From Gemmatimonadota bacterium (GTDB taxonomy: Bacteria; Gemmatimonadota; Gemmatimonadetes; Gemmatimonadales; GWC2-71-9): a stretch of DNA of 47,406 nt. Positions within the stretch are counted from its first letter, which is position 1. Every line of letters begins with the position of its first letter. Below, piece by piece: positions 33,408 through 42,288 of the stretch. A program made the translations under genes and the position numbers. The stretch is from the NCBI GenBank assembly GCA_003222035.1, contig QHUS01000075.1, positions 1 to 47,406 of the forward strand. Reading direction: 5' to 3'. The notes beneath the pieces were generated by a model. That model was not told the origin of the DNA and made no database searches. It saw only the letters and a program-made list of their open reading frames with translations.

Positions 33408-33448
33408 TTGTGCCTGATTTATCGCAGGCGCTACATTCCGGCGCCTGC
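33408..33448 (+). promoter_or_regulatory. Candidate promoter and operator dyad before the alternative complex III operon
   Basis: TTGTGC (33408-33413), an 18-bp spacer and TACATT (33432-33437) form a weak sigma-70-type promoter. The -10 box sits inside a perfect inverted repeat: GCAGGCGC (33424-33431) and GCGCCTGC (33441-33448). A protein bound there would block or adjust the promoter. The leader to actA would be about 55 nt. Confidence 0.4.
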
Positions 33449-33497
33449 AAGCCGTCTCACAACACACGACCGATACATTCGCCATCGAGCGCTCTGG

Positions 33498-34082
33498 ATG
33501 ACGACGCCGAGTGACAGGGTCGGGGCCCGGGCGGGAGGGTGGGCGTCCGTCGCGATCGCGATCCTCTTCGGCCTCCCGGCGGCGGCACAAACCGGCCAGC
33601 CGGCCTCAGCCTACAAGGCGCCCGTCATCAGCGACACGGGGAAGCTCAAGGGTCCCCGCCAGCCAATTTTTTTTCGTCACGACATCCATGCCAGGCAGGA
33701 TCAAATCCCCTGCCTCTACTGTCACAGCACGGTGACGATCTCGAGCGAGCCGGGAATCCCGGCGGTGCAAACCTGCTTCGGATGCCATCAGATGATCGGC
33801 GGGTCGACGCCGTCCCACCAGGCAGAGATCAAGAAGGTGCGCGACGCCTGGGCGAACCGGCGCCCGCCCGAGTGGATCCGCGTGCATTCGCTTCCCGGGT
33901 TCGTCCGGTTCCCGCATCAGCGGCATATCAAAGTCCTGGGCACGGACGGCTGCATCACCTGTCACGGCGACGTGCGCCAGATGCCGCAGGTGTACCAGGT
34001 CTCGACGCTCACGATGGGCTGGTGCATCAACTGTCACGTGCAGCGCAACGTTCCGCGCGACTGCACGCTGTGTCACTACTGA
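33498..34082 (+). CDS. actA: ActA, pentaheme cytochrome c subunit of alternative complex III
   Basis: 194 residues. The N-terminal segment GGWASVAIAILFGLPAAAQ is a signal sequence. Five CxxCH heme sites are at residues 72-76 (CLYCH), 93-97 (CFGCH), 152-156 (CITCH), 176-180 (CINCH) and 189-193 (CTLCH), the number found in ActA. The protein sits on the periplasmic face of the complex and carries electrons from the iron-sulfur subunit toward the acceptor. It is the first gene of the operon, 10 bp before actB. Confidence 0.92.
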   Translation: MTTPSDRVGARAGGWASVAIAILFGLPAAAQTGQPASAYKAPVISDTGKLKGPRQPIFFRHDIHARQDQIPCLYCHSTVTISSEPGIPAVQTCFGCHQMIGGSTPSHQAEIKKVRDAWANRRPPEWIRVHSLPGFVRFPHQRHIKVLGTDGCITCHGDVRQMPQVYQVSTLTMGWCINCHVQRNVPRDCTLCHY

Positions 34083-34092
34083 GGCACGACTG

Positions 34093-37074
34093 ATGGACCG
34101 CCGACGGTTCCTGACAGTTCTGGGCGCGACCGGTGGCGCCGCCGCGGCGGCGTCCGCGTGCAGCGCCGAGCCGACCGAGCACCTCGTGCCGTACACGGTG
34201 CCGCCCGAAAACCAGGTCCCGGGGATCGCGACCTACTACGCGACGACGTGTCGCGAATGCGCCGCCGGCTGCGGGCTGCACGCCAAGGTGCGCGAAGGCC
34301 GCGTCATCAAGCTCGAGGGGAACCCCGAGTCGCCGATCAATCAGGGGCGGCTCTGCTCGCGCGGCCAGGCCGCCCTGCAAGGACTCTACAATCCCGATCG
34401 CGTGACCGAGCCGATGGCCCGTGGACCGAACGGCCAATGGCAGACGCTCTCGTGGGATGACGCGATCGCCCGGCTCCAGGCCAAGGTGAAGGAGGCACGG
34501 GGGAAGGGCATCGCCTTCCTCACGGGGCTCGAGACCGGATCGTTCGGCGCGCTGGTGGATGGCTGGATGCGGGAGGTCGGCGGGCGCCACGTGACCTACG
34601 AGCCGTTCGCGTTCGAAGCGCTGCGCGAGGGCAACCGCCTGGCGTTCGGCACTGCGGCGATCCCCTGGTACGACTTCGCCAACGCGCGCTACATCGTGTC
34701 GTTCGGCGCGGACTTCATGGAGACCTGGCTGTCGCCGGTCGCGTACCAGAACGGGTTCACCCGCGCCCACGCCTTCGAGTCCGGGCGCGATGGCTCGATG
34801 GCCAAGTACGTGTACATCGGCCCGCGGCTGTCGCTCACGGCGATGAGCGCCGATGAATGGATCGCCGCGAAACCCGGGACCGAGGGCCTGCTCGCGCTCG
34901 CCATGGCGTCGGTCATCACGAACGAGCGCCTCGCGCCCGCGCTCCCGCCCGTAGACGCGGCGCGCATGCGCGAGCTGCTGGCGTCGTACAGCGCGACCAA
35001 GGTCGCCGACGCCGTTGGCATCGATGCCCCGGTGATCAGGCGGCTGGCCCGCGAGTTTGCCCGCTCCAATGGCGGCCTGGCCGTGGCGGGTGGCATCGCC
35101 GCGCAATATCCCAACGGCGCCGCAATTGTGGCAGCCGTAAACGTGCTGAACTACGTCGCCGGGCAGGTCGGGAAGACGGTCAAGTTCGGCCCCGACCAAG
35201 CGCTCGACGCCGGCTCGTTCAAGCAGCTCACCGCTCTCGTCGCGGACATGAGCGCCGGCAAGGTGACCCTGCTGCTCGTGCACGGCGCCAATCCGGGTCA
35301 TTCCCTCCCGGCGGCGTTCTCCTCAGGGCTCGCCCACGTCGGATACAAGGTGAGCTTCTCCTCCTATCTCGACGAAACCGCCGCGGCGTCGGACCTGGTG
35401 CTCCCGGACCTGCATCCGCTCGAGCAGTGGAACGACTCGCAGCCGCGCGCCGGCGTCTACGCGCTGCAGCAACCGGTGATGCAGCCGGTGTTCCCGAACA
35501 CCCGCCACACCGGGGACGTCATCCTCCAGGTGAGCGGGAAAGCGGGCGCGTTCAAGGATTACCTGCAGACTCGGTGGCGTACGTTGCACCAACGGTACGG
35601 CCGCGGGCAGGCCTTCGACGACTTCTGGAACACGGGGCTCCAGCATGGCGGGGTGTACACGGAGGCGCCGACGCGCGGCGTCCGCCTCGATCCTGGCGTG
35701 GCGCGGCTGACCACGCAAACGCCCGCAGCGTCCCAGGACGTCTCCCTGATCGTCTTTCCGTCGATCGGCCTGCACGACGGTCGCGGCGCCAACAAGCCCT
35801 GGCTGCAAGAGCTGCCCGACCCGGTCTCCAAGATCACATGGCACGCGTGGGTGGAGGTCCATCCCGAAACCGCGGGCAAGTGGCAGCTCGCGAACGGCGA
35901 CGTGGTCCTGCTCAAGTCACCGCACGGCGCGGTGCGCGCGCCGGTGTGGATCACGCCCGGCGTGCGCCCCGACGTGCTCGCCGTGCCGACGGGGCAGGGG
36001 CACAGGGCGTACGGGCGGTACGCGAAGGATCGCTCGTTCAATGCGTTTGAGCTCTTGAGCGATCAACCGACGGAGTTCGGCGGGCGGGCGTTCGCGGTCG
36101 GGGTCACGGTCACGAAGACCGGCGACCACCGCCGCCTCGCGACGCTCGAGGGCGACGCGCGGGAGCAAGGCCGCGGCGTGATCGAGGTATTGCCGCTGGC
36201 GAAGGCGCGGGAGCTGAAACGGAGCGCCCATCCGTTCGAGGAAGAAGAAACGCCGGGATACGCTCGCAAGGCGCTCGATGCCTGGGCCGAGGCGCAGCAC
36301 GAGAAGGCGTCGCTGGGCAACTACGCCGGCGAGCACCCGCGCTGGGCGATGGCGATCGATCTGGCGAAGTGCACGGGCTGCTCCGCCTGCGTCACGGCGT
36401 GCTATGCGGAGAACAACCTCGCCACGGTGGGCGAGGACCTCGTGACCCGGCGGCGGCAAATGAGCTGGCTGCGGATCGAGCGCTACTACACCGGCGGAGA
36501 GGGGCGGGCCGGTCAGCCGGTGGGTGCGGTGGTGATGCCGATGCTGTGTCAGCAGTGCGGCAACGCGCCGTGCGAGCCGGTGTGTCCCGTGTACGCCGCC
36601 TATCACACGCCCGACGGTTTGAACGGTCAGGTCTACAACCGCTGCGTGGGGACGCGCTACTGCGCGAACAACTGCCCCTATAAGGTCCGCTACTTCAACT
36701 GGTACAACTATGCCGAGCCGGGCGGCGAATGGGAGAGCTGGCCCGATCCGCTCAACATGCTGCTCAACCCCGACGTCACCGTGCGGGAGAAGGGCGTGAT
36801 GGAGAAGTGCACGTTCTGCGTGCAGCGCATCCGCGGCGCGCAGAACCGCGCCCGCCTCGAGGACCGCAATGTCCAGGACGGCGACATCACCCCGGCCTGC
36901 GCGCAGGCGTGCCCGTCCGAAGCGATCGTATTCGGCGACCTGCACGACACCGCGTCGCTCGTTGCGGCGCGGGCCCGGGATCCGCGCGGCTATCACGTCC
37001 TCCAGGGGTTGAACACCAAACCCGGTATCACGTACCTCGCCCGCGTCGTGCACGGCGACGTCCGAGAGACTTGA
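34093..37074 (+). CDS. actB: ActB, fused molybdopterin-oxidoreductase-like and iron-sulfur subunit
   Basis: 993 residues. The Tat-type signal MDRRRFLTVLGATGG leads to a possible lipobox (ASACSAE). Residues about 45-700 resemble molybdopterin oxidoreductases (TTCRECAAGCGLHAKV, NQGRLCSRGQA). In characterised alternative complex III this part carries no molybdenum cofactor. Residues about 755-960 are the FdhB/NrfC-like ferredoxin domain: CTGCSACVTACYAENN, CQQCGNAPCEPVCPVY, CVGTRYCANNCPYKVRYFNW, CTFCVQRI and CAQACPSEAI, ligands for three [4Fe-4S] clusters and one [3Fe-4S] cluster. It takes electrons from menaquinol near ActC and passes them to the hemes. Confidence 0.93.
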   Translation: MDRRRFLTVLGATGGAAAAASACSAEPTEHLVPYTVPPENQVPGIATYYATTCRECAAGCGLHAKVREGRVIKLEGNPESPINQGRLCSRGQAALQGLYNPDRVTEPMARGPNGQWQTLSWDDAIARLQAKVKEARGKGIAFLTGLETGSFGALVDGWMREVGGRHVTYEPFAFEALREGNRLAFGTAAIPWYDFANARYIVSFGADFMETWLSPVAYQNGFTRAHAFESGRDGSMAKYVYIGPRLSLTAMSADEWIAAKPGTEGLLALAMASVITNERLAPALPPVDAARMRELLASYSATKVADAVGIDAPVIRRLAREFARSNGGLAVAGGIAAQYPNGAAIVAAVNVLNYVAGQVGKTVKFGPDQALDAGSFKQLTALVADMSAGKVTLLLVHGANPGHSLPAAFSSGLAHVGYKVSFSSYLDETAAASDLVLPDLHPLEQWNDSQPRAGVYALQQPVMQPVFPNTRHTGDVILQVSGKAGAFKDYLQTRWRTLHQRYGRGQAFDDFWNTGLQHGGVYTEAPTRGVRLDPGVARLTTQTPAASQDVSLIVFPSIGLHDGRGANKPWLQELPDPVSKITWHAWVEVHPETAGKWQLANGDVVLLKSPHGAVRAPVWITPGVRPDVLAVPTGQGHRAYGRYAKDRSFNAFELLSDQPTEFGGRAFAVGVTVTKTGDHRRLATLEGDAREQGRGVIEVLPLAKARELKRSAHPFEEEETPGYARKALDAWAEAQHEKASLGNYAGEHPRWAMAIDLAKCTGCSACVTACYAENNLATVGEDLVTRRRQMSWLRIERYYTGGEGRAGQPVGAVVMPMLCQQCGNAPCEPVCPVYAAYHTPDGLNGQVYNRCVGTRYCANNCPYKVRYFNWYNYAEPGGEWESWPDPLNMLLNPDVTVREKGVMEKCTFCVQRIRGAQNRARLEDRNVQDGDITPACAQACPSEAIVFGDLHDTASLVAARARDPRGYHVLQGLNTKPGITYLARVVHGDVRET

Positions 37075-37077
37075 CCG

Positions 37078-38421
37078 ATGGCCGAGCCCCAGAGCTCCCG
37101 CGTTTCCTACGATTTCGTGACGCGCGCCATCGCGCGCACGCTCGGCACGCCGGGCAAGGGCTACTTCGCGCTGCTCGCCACGGCGGTCGCGCTGCTCGGC
37201 GTGGGCATCGTGTGCCTGCTATTCCTGCTGCGCTACGGCCTCGGGCTCGCGGGGTACTCGCACCCTGTGTACTGGGCCGTCTACATCACGTGCTTCGTGT
37301 TCTGGGTGGGCATCGCGCATTCCGGCACGCTGATCTCGGCCATCCTGTTCCTGTTCCGGTCCGGCTGGCGCACCGCCGTGTACCGCACCGCCGAGGCGAT
37401 GACGGTTTTCGCCGTGATGACGGCCGGGCTGTTCCCTCTGATCCACATCGGCCGTCAGTGGTATTTCTACTGGCTGATCCCGTATCCCAACGAGCGCGGC
37501 CTGTGGCCCAACTTCAAGTCGCCGCTCATCTGGGACGAATTCGCGATCGGCACGTACTTCACCGTGTCGACCGTGTTCCTGATCCTGGGCCTGATCCCCG
37601 ACATCGCCGCGGTACGCGACGTCGCGACCGGGTGGCGCAAGAAGCTGTACGCCATCTGCGCGATCGGCTGGCGTGGCACCAACGAGCAGTGGCGCCACTT
37701 CACGCGCGGCTATCTCTACCTGGCCGCGCTCGCCACGCCGCTGGTGCTGTCGGTGCACAGCGTGGTGTCGTGGGACTTCGCGATGGCGCTCGTCCCCGGC
37801 TGGCACGCCACCCTGTTCGCGCCCTACTTCGTGGCCGGCGCGATTTACTCGGGCGTGGCCATGGTGATCACGCTGCTCGTGCCGATCCGCAAGCTTTTCC
37901 ACCTGGAAGAGCTGATCACGGTCCACCATTTCGAGAACCTGGCGAAGCTGTGCCTGCTCACCGGCCTGATCGTGAGCATGTCCTATTGCACCGAGAACTT
38001 CGTCGCCTGGTTCGGCGGCAACCCGCACGAGCGCGAGGCGTTCTGGTATCGGGCGTTCGGCCCCTTCTGGTGGGCCAGCTGGACGATGAACATCTGCAAC
38101 GGCCTCCTGCCGTGGCTGTTGTGGTCGAAGAAGGTCCGGACCAACATCCTCGGATTGTTCGTCGTCTCGATCTTCGTCAACGTCGGGATGTGGTTCGAGC
38201 GGTTCGTGATCATCGTCGTCTCGCTCGCCGGAGAGCCATTCGAGCGGTTCGCGAATGCCACGTACAACCCGACCTGGGCCGACTGGGGCATCATGGCCGG
38301 AAGCTTCGGATGGTTCTTCATGTGGTTCCTGCTGTTCGTGAAGACGTTCCCGGCCGTGTCGATCTCCGAGGTGAAAGAGGTTCTGCCGGCGCCGCAGCGC
38401 GGAAAGGTGGCGGCTTCGTGA
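37078..38421 (+). CDS. actC: ActC, NrfD-like quinol-binding membrane subunit
   Basis: 447 residues with about ten membrane helices. SHPVYWAVYITCFVFWVGIAHSGT (read as the TM2-TM3 region), FPLIHIGRQWYFYWLIPYPN, HSVVSWDFAMALVPGWHATL and YFVAGAIYSGVAMVITLLVP follow the NrfD/PsrC pattern seen in ActC, including polar residues near the periplasmic quinol site. It is the main menaquinol-oxidising subunit and a possible proton path. It begins 3 bp after actB and overlaps actD as GTGA. Confidence 0.93.
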   Translation: MAEPQSSRVSYDFVTRAIARTLGTPGKGYFALLATAVALLGVGIVCLLFLLRYGLGLAGYSHPVYWAVYITCFVFWVGIAHSGTLISAILFLFRSGWRTAVYRTAEAMTVFAVMTAGLFPLIHIGRQWYFYWLIPYPNERGLWPNFKSPLIWDEFAIGTYFTVSTVFLILGLIPDIAAVRDVATGWRKKLYAICAIGWRGTNEQWRHFTRGYLYLAALATPLVLSVHSVVSWDFAMALVPGWHATLFAPYFVAGAIYSGVAMVITLLVPIRKLFHLEELITVHHFENLAKLCLLTGLIVSMSYCTENFVAWFGGNPHEREAFWYRAFGPFWWASWTMNICNGLLPWLLWSKKVRTNILGLFVVSIFVNVGMWFERFVIIVVSLAGEPFERFANATYNPTWADWGIMAGSFGWFFMWFLLFVKTFPAVSISEVKEVLPAPQRGKVAAS

Positions 38422-38963
38422 AGCTGGTGAACCCGCTGACCGCGATCTTCCACCCGCCGCCGACGCCCGGCGTGTTGGCCGTATTCGGCCACCTGGACAC
38501 CACGGTGGATGCGATCGGTCGGCTGCACGCGGCCGGGCACACGGACTTCACCGTGTATTCGCCCATCCCGCGCCACGAGATCGAGGACGCCCTCGATCAG
38601 CCGGTGAGCCCGGTCCGGATGTTCACGTTGATCGGGGGCATCTCCGGCTGCGCCATCGGCGCGTGGCTCACGCTGTACATGTCGTACGACTGGCCCCTGG
38701 TGCTGGGCGGCAAGCCCATCGGCTCGGTCCCGCCGTACGTCGTGATCATGTTCGAGATGACGATCTTGTTCGGCGCCCTGTCGACCATCCTGGGAATTCT
38801 CTTCAACGCGCTCTTCGCCGCGCGCCGCCTGGGAACGGTCGCCTACGATCCCCGCTTCACGAACGACAAGTTCGGGATCTTCGTGCCCAGCCAGCCGGCG
38901 CGCGCGGGTCAGGTCGAGTCTCTCTTGCGCGGCGCAGGTGCCGAGGAGATCCGGCGTGCGTAG
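38418..38963 (+). CDS. actD: ActD (DUF3341), small membrane subunit
   Basis: 181 residues from the GTG at 38418. GVLAVFGHLDTTVDAIGRLH, FTVYSPIPRHEIEDAL, two membrane helices (MFTLIGGISGCAIGAWLTLY; YVVIMFEMTILFGALSTILG) and the tail YDPRFTNDKFGIFV make the DUF3341 pattern of ActD. The function within the complex is structural, holding ActC and the cytoplasmic side together. It overlaps actE by 8 bp. Confidence 0.92.
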   Translation: MKLVNPLTAIFHPPPTPGVLAVFGHLDTTVDAIGRLHAAGHTDFTVYSPIPRHEIEDALDQPVSPVRMFTLIGGISGCAIGAWLTLYMSYDWPLVLGGKPIGSVPPYVVIMFEMTILFGALSTILGILFNALFAARRLGTVAYDPRFTNDKFGIFVPSQPARAGQVESLLRGAGAEEIRRA

Positions 38964-39501
38964 GCCGCGTGCCGCGGTTGCCGCCCTTGCGGCGCTTGCC
39001 GCCCTTGCGTGCAACCCCGACGACGTGGTGCACCGCATCGACTGGTTCGCCACGATGCGGCATCAACGCAGCATCAAGCCGTACGCCCGGCCCATCCCGC
39101 CCGTCCCCGGTACCGTGCCGGTGACCGGCGTCGAGCCGGCGATGAGCCTGCAGACGGCCGACCGGCTGGTGAATCCCCGGACCAGGACCTCGGAGTCGAT
39201 CAACCGCGGCCGGTTCGTCTATGAGACCTACTGTCTCGTGTGCCATGGGCAGGAGGGCCGGGGGGATGGACCGATCTCCTCGGCCGCGGGCGGACCGTTC
39301 TTTGGCGTGCGCTCGCTCGTGAACGACACGATCGCGCGCCGCACCGATGGGTACATCTACGCGGTCATCGTGAGCGGTCAGGTCATGGGCCGGGGGCTGA
39401 TGCCGATCTACGGCGACAAGGTGCGCGACACCGAGCGCTGGGATCTCGTGAACTACGTGCGGACCCTGCAAGCGGCTGCAAGCCCGCGGGGGAGACGATG
39501 A
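38956..39501 (+). CDS. actE: ActE, monoheme cytochrome c lipoprotein
   Basis: 181 residues from the GTG at 38956, chosen because GAGGAG (38943-38948) is well placed; a GTG at 38938 is also in frame. The leader is RRPRAAVAALAALAALAC, with Cys19 as lipid anchor. One heme site is CLVCH (residues 93-97) and the axial methionine is probably in GRGLMPIYGDKV. ActE brings electrons from ActA to soluble or membrane-bound acceptors. It overlaps actF as ATGA. Confidence 0.92.
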   Translation: MRRPRAAVAALAALAALACNPDDVVHRIDWFATMRHQRSIKPYARPIPPVPGTVPVTGVEPAMSLQTADRLVNPRTRTSESINRGRFVYETYCLVCHGQEGRGDGPISSAAGGPFFGVRSLVNDTIARRTDGYIYAVIVSGQVMGRGLMPIYGDKVRDTERWDLVNYVRTLQAAASPRGRR

Positions 39502-40736
39502 GCGCCGCGACCGCGACGGGGAGGGGGGAGCGGGGGGGGCGGGTCCCGCGTGCCGAGCTGGCGCGGACGGCGCGACAGTTCCCGGCGCGAACGTTCGGCC
39601 TCCTGGGCGCGCTCTTGGCGCTGGCCGGCGGCGCGACCTTCCTGTGGGTGCTGACTGTCGGTGGCGCGGCGCGGGCCTGGCAAGCGTGGCACGTGAACTT
39701 CATGTACTGGACGGGGCTGGCGCAGGGACTGGTCGTCTTCGCCGCGATCCAGAAGGTCGCCAAGGGACACTGGTCAGGCGTCGTCATTCGGCTCGCCGAG
39801 GCTGCGGTGGCGTTCCTGTTCGTTTCGCTTGTCGCGTACCTCGCGGTCTTTCTCGGCCGAGTGCACATCTTCAGCTGGCTGCATGAGCCCCGTCCGGACC
39901 TGGGTCCCTGGCTCGGGACGAAGTTCTTCTTCCTTCGCAACGGCGCTGTCTACGCGCTCCTCACGTGGCTCTCCTGGCGATTCGTGCGCCACGACATGGC
40001 CCCCGACGTGCGTGAGCTCGCCGACGGCCGTCCCGCCGAGCGCCTCGAAGGACGCGACGTCATCATGCGCGATGCGGCGATCCTGGTGGTGACGTACGCC
40101 TTCGGCTATAGCCTGCTGGCCTTCGACCTCATGATGTCGCTGGCCCACAAGTGGGTGAGTAGCCTGTTCGGCGCGTTCTATTTCATGGGCAGCTTCCTCG
40201 CCGCCTTGATGGCCCTTGCGATTCTCACGATTGCGGTCCGCCGCCGTATGGGGCTGGGGCCGCTGTTCTCCGCCAAGCAACAGCACGACCTCGGCAAGCT
40301 GTGCTTCGGGTTTACCGTGTTCTGGGCCTACCTCATGTGGGCGCAGTACCTGGTCATCTGGTATGGCAACCTGCCCGAGGAGACGTTCTTCATCTTCTAC
40401 CGGCTCATCGGTCCCTGGAAGCCGGTTGGCGTCGCGGTGTTTCTCTTGGTGTTCGTGACGCCGTTCATCGGTCTGCTCGGCGTGCGGCCCAAGAAACATG
40501 GCCTCACGCTCGTGACACTGGCGCTCGTCAGCCTGGTGGGCATTTGGCTCGAGCGCTATCTCGAGATCGTGCCCTCGATCAATGGCGGCGCCGGACCGGC
40601 GATCGGCGTACCCGAGGCCGGCGTGACCGTGCTGTTCGCCGGGTTGTTTCTCCTGTCCTACGGCTGGTTCGGGGCTCGCTACCCGATGCTCTCACCACGG
40701 CTCGCCGCGGACACGCTGGAGCGAGAGCACCACTAG
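39498..40736 (+). CDS. actF: ActF, NrfD-like membrane subunit
   Basis: 412 residues, about ten membrane helices, of the ActF type: FLWVLTVGGAARAWQAWHVN, YWTGLAQGLVVFAAIQKVAK, HIFSWLHEP, SLLAFDLMMSLAHKWVSSLF, FWAYLMWAQYLVIWYGNLPEE and TPFIGLLGVRPKKHGLTLV. It pairs with ActC in the membrane. No ActG gene or terminal oxidase gene follows; oxidase subunits must be encoded elsewhere. The N-terminus ATGRGERGGRVPR is low-complexity and is encoded by a G-rich, roughly heptameric repeat (39515-39542). Confidence 0.92.
   Translation: MSAATATGRGERGGRVPRAELARTARQFPARTFGLLGALLALAGGATFLWVLTVGGAARAWQAWHVNFMYWTGLAQGLVVFAAIQKVAKGHWSGVVIRLAEAAVAFLFVSLVAYLAVFLGRVHIFSWLHEPRPDLGPWLGTKFFFLRNGAVYALLTWLSWRFVRHDMAPDVRELADGRPAERLEGRDVIMRDAAILVVTYAFGYSLLAFDLMMSLAHKWVSSLFGAFYFMGSFLAALMALAILTIAVRRRMGLGPLFSAKQQHDLGKLCFGFTVFWAYLMWAQYLVIWYGNLPEETFFIFYRLIGPWKPVGVAVFLLVFVTPFIGLLGVRPKKHGLTLVTLALVSLVGIWLERYLEIVPSINGGAGPAIGVPEAGVTVLFAGLFLLSYGWFGARYPMLSPRLAADTLEREHH
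39515..39542. repeat. G-rich heptamer-like array at the start of actF
   Basis: GACGGGG, AGGGGGG, AGCGGGG and GGGGCGG follow in 7-bp steps, including eight consecutive G (39532-39539). The array encodes the tail ATGRGERGGR before the first membrane helix. Confidence 0.6.
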
Positions 40737-40846
40737 GGTTCCCACTCTGCAACGCGGCGACGTTCTCGCTGCCCATTCCTGTTTGAGCGGGTACTATCCT
40801 CGACCAATACGTCCAATCCGTGGTGACGGGCGATGCCGGAGGCTCT

Positions 40847-41215
40847 ATGCGGTCGGGACTGGTAGTCCTGGAAGTCGTGACGGGGGTCGTGATACTGGCG
40901 TCGTGCAGCAACTCGACATCCCCGAATGGGGGCGGGAGCAACACGGGGGGCCATTCGACGACGATCACCGTGTCGGACAACACTTTTCAGCCGACGCCGG
41001 ACACTGTGGCGATCGGCTCGACCGTCACTTTCAGCTGGGCGCCCAATTCCGTGAGCCACAATGTCACCTGGGATGCGGGCCCGACGACGCCACCCAATTC
41101 TGCTACGATGTCTTCGGGGGCATACACGACTCCGGCTCTGGACGCCGGGACCTACACCTACCACTGCACCATCCACGTGGCGCTCGGGATGCAAGGGACG
41201 ATCGTCGTGCGCTGA
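40847..41215 (+). CDS. Plastocyanin-like cupredoxin lipoprotein
   Basis: 122 residues from the ATG at 40847, chosen because GGAGG lies at 40838-40842; a GTG at 40820 is in frame. The leader LVVLEVVTGVVILASC ends in a lipobox, followed by a Ser/Gly-rich linker. The cupredoxin domain has its type I copper ligands: His in SVSHNVTW, then Cys, His and Met in YHCTIHVALGM. It sits 110 bp after actF and could accept electrons from the complex in place of a soluble cytochrome c. No functional partner is proven by the sequence. It is convergent with the anti-sigma gene, with 5 bp between them. Confidence 0.85.
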   Translation: MRSGLVVLEVVTGVVILASCSNSTSPNGGGSNTGGHSTTITVSDNTFQPTPDTVAIGSTVTFSWAPNSVSHNVTWDAGPTTPPNSATMSSGAYTTPALDAGTYTYHCTIHVALGMQGTIVVR

Positions 41216-41220
41216 CGGCG

Positions 41221-42288
41221 TTAGCGCAGCAGCGGACGGAGCCGTCGCTTCAGGACCGCAAGCGAGTCGGCTGAGACTGGACCAAGCACATCTACGTAGA
41301 AGGCGGGCGGCTCGGCCGCTCGCTGGCGTGCCGCGCGGCCGGGCGCGGCCTGTGCACCCGGACTCGGCATGTCGGGTCGCGGCGGCGGCGCTCCGTTCGC
41401 ACCACTGACCGCGACGGCGTCGAGCCCCATGGGCGGCACGGGCCCGTTCACGACGTCGATCGTGGTGCTGGAATCGAGCGCCTGTTCGACGATCACCAAT
41501 CCGGAGTACCCGTGTATCCGCCCGCGGTACAGCCCTCGGATGGGGAGATCGGGGACGACCATCGGATCGCGGCCGAGCACCGCGCGCGCGCTGTCGGGTG
41601 TGATGGGGCCCTCCTTCTGGAGCGCGCCTACCCCATCTCCTTTGAAGGCCTCGAGGCGAGAGGGTGCGGGTGCGGCGGTCTTCGCGGCCAACATTGAACG
41701 TTCGCCCGCGGCAACGGCCTCGTCACGCGCGCTGAGGGCAACCAGGGAGTCGGCCAACGCCTGGTAGCGTTTCTCGGGTTTCGCCTCGGCGATTGCGCCG
41801 ACTGCGGGAGCGGGTGCTGGCTGCGGCGGCGGGGTCCGTTGCTCATGGCGGCTGGGGCGCGCCTCGCGCTCCGCCCTACCGGGCGTGTCGGGCGCGAGCG
41901 CAGGAGCGCTGGGCGCGAGCCCATCCGTCATCTTGCTCGAGCGCGCATAGGGCCTAGGCGCGATGCCTGTGCCGCCACGTCCGCCAAGGTATGTCCCAAT
42001 CCCGAGGGCCAGCGCCACCGTGGCCGCCCACGCGAGCGGAAGGCGCACTCGCCACCACAATCGGGGCGCTGGTTTCACGTCGCCGGTGCGAAACGGTGGC
42101 AGCTCGCGATCCGGTGGCGCGGCGAGCGCCAGCAGCTCTCCTGCTCGGGTGATCAGCGCCCGCTCCACGTCCAGACGCTCGCGGCAGGCCGGGCACTGCG
42201 CGAGGTGAGCGTCGACCCTTTGTGCTTCCGCCGCCGACAATTCGCCGTCGAGATACGCGTGCAGCGTGCCGTCATCCACGTGCGACAT
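41221..42288 (-). CDS. Zinc-finger anti-sigma factor with long C-terminal extension
   Basis: 355 residues from the ATG at 42286-42288 (a GTG at 42294 is possible). The N-terminal anti-sigma domain has HVDDGTLHAYLDGELS and the zinc motif VDAHLAQCPACRERL (HxxxCxxC). One membrane helix follows (LPLAWAATVALALGIGTYLG), then a proline/alanine-rich periplasmic part ending SADSLAVLKRRLRPLLR. It would hold the ECF sigma factor inactive until the periplasmic part senses a signal. The gene overlaps the end of the sigma gene by 17 bp, the usual arrangement. Confidence 0.85.
   Translation of the reverse strand: MSHVDDGTLHAYLDGELSAAEAQRVDAHLAQCPACRERLDVERALITRAGELLALAAPPDRELPPFRTGDVKPAPRLWWRVRLPLAWAATVALALGIGTYLGGRGGTGIAPRPYARSSKMTDGLAPSAPALAPDTPGRAEREARPSRHEQRTPPPQPAPAPAVGAIAEAKPEKRYQALADSLVALSARDEAVAAGERSMLAAKTAAPAPSRLEAFKGDGVGALQKEGPITPDSARAVLGRDPMVVPDLPIRGLYRGRIHGYSGLVIVEQALDSSTTIDVVNGPVPPMGLDAVAVSGANGAPPPRPDMPSPGAQAAPGRAARQRAAEPPAFYVDVLGPVSADSLAVLKRRLRPLLR

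Noticed and set aside
38974..39010. GCCGCCCTTGCG-like repeats at the start of actE
   Set aside because: They encode the alanine/leucine core of a lipoprotein signal peptide (ALAALAALAC), where such repeats are ordinary.
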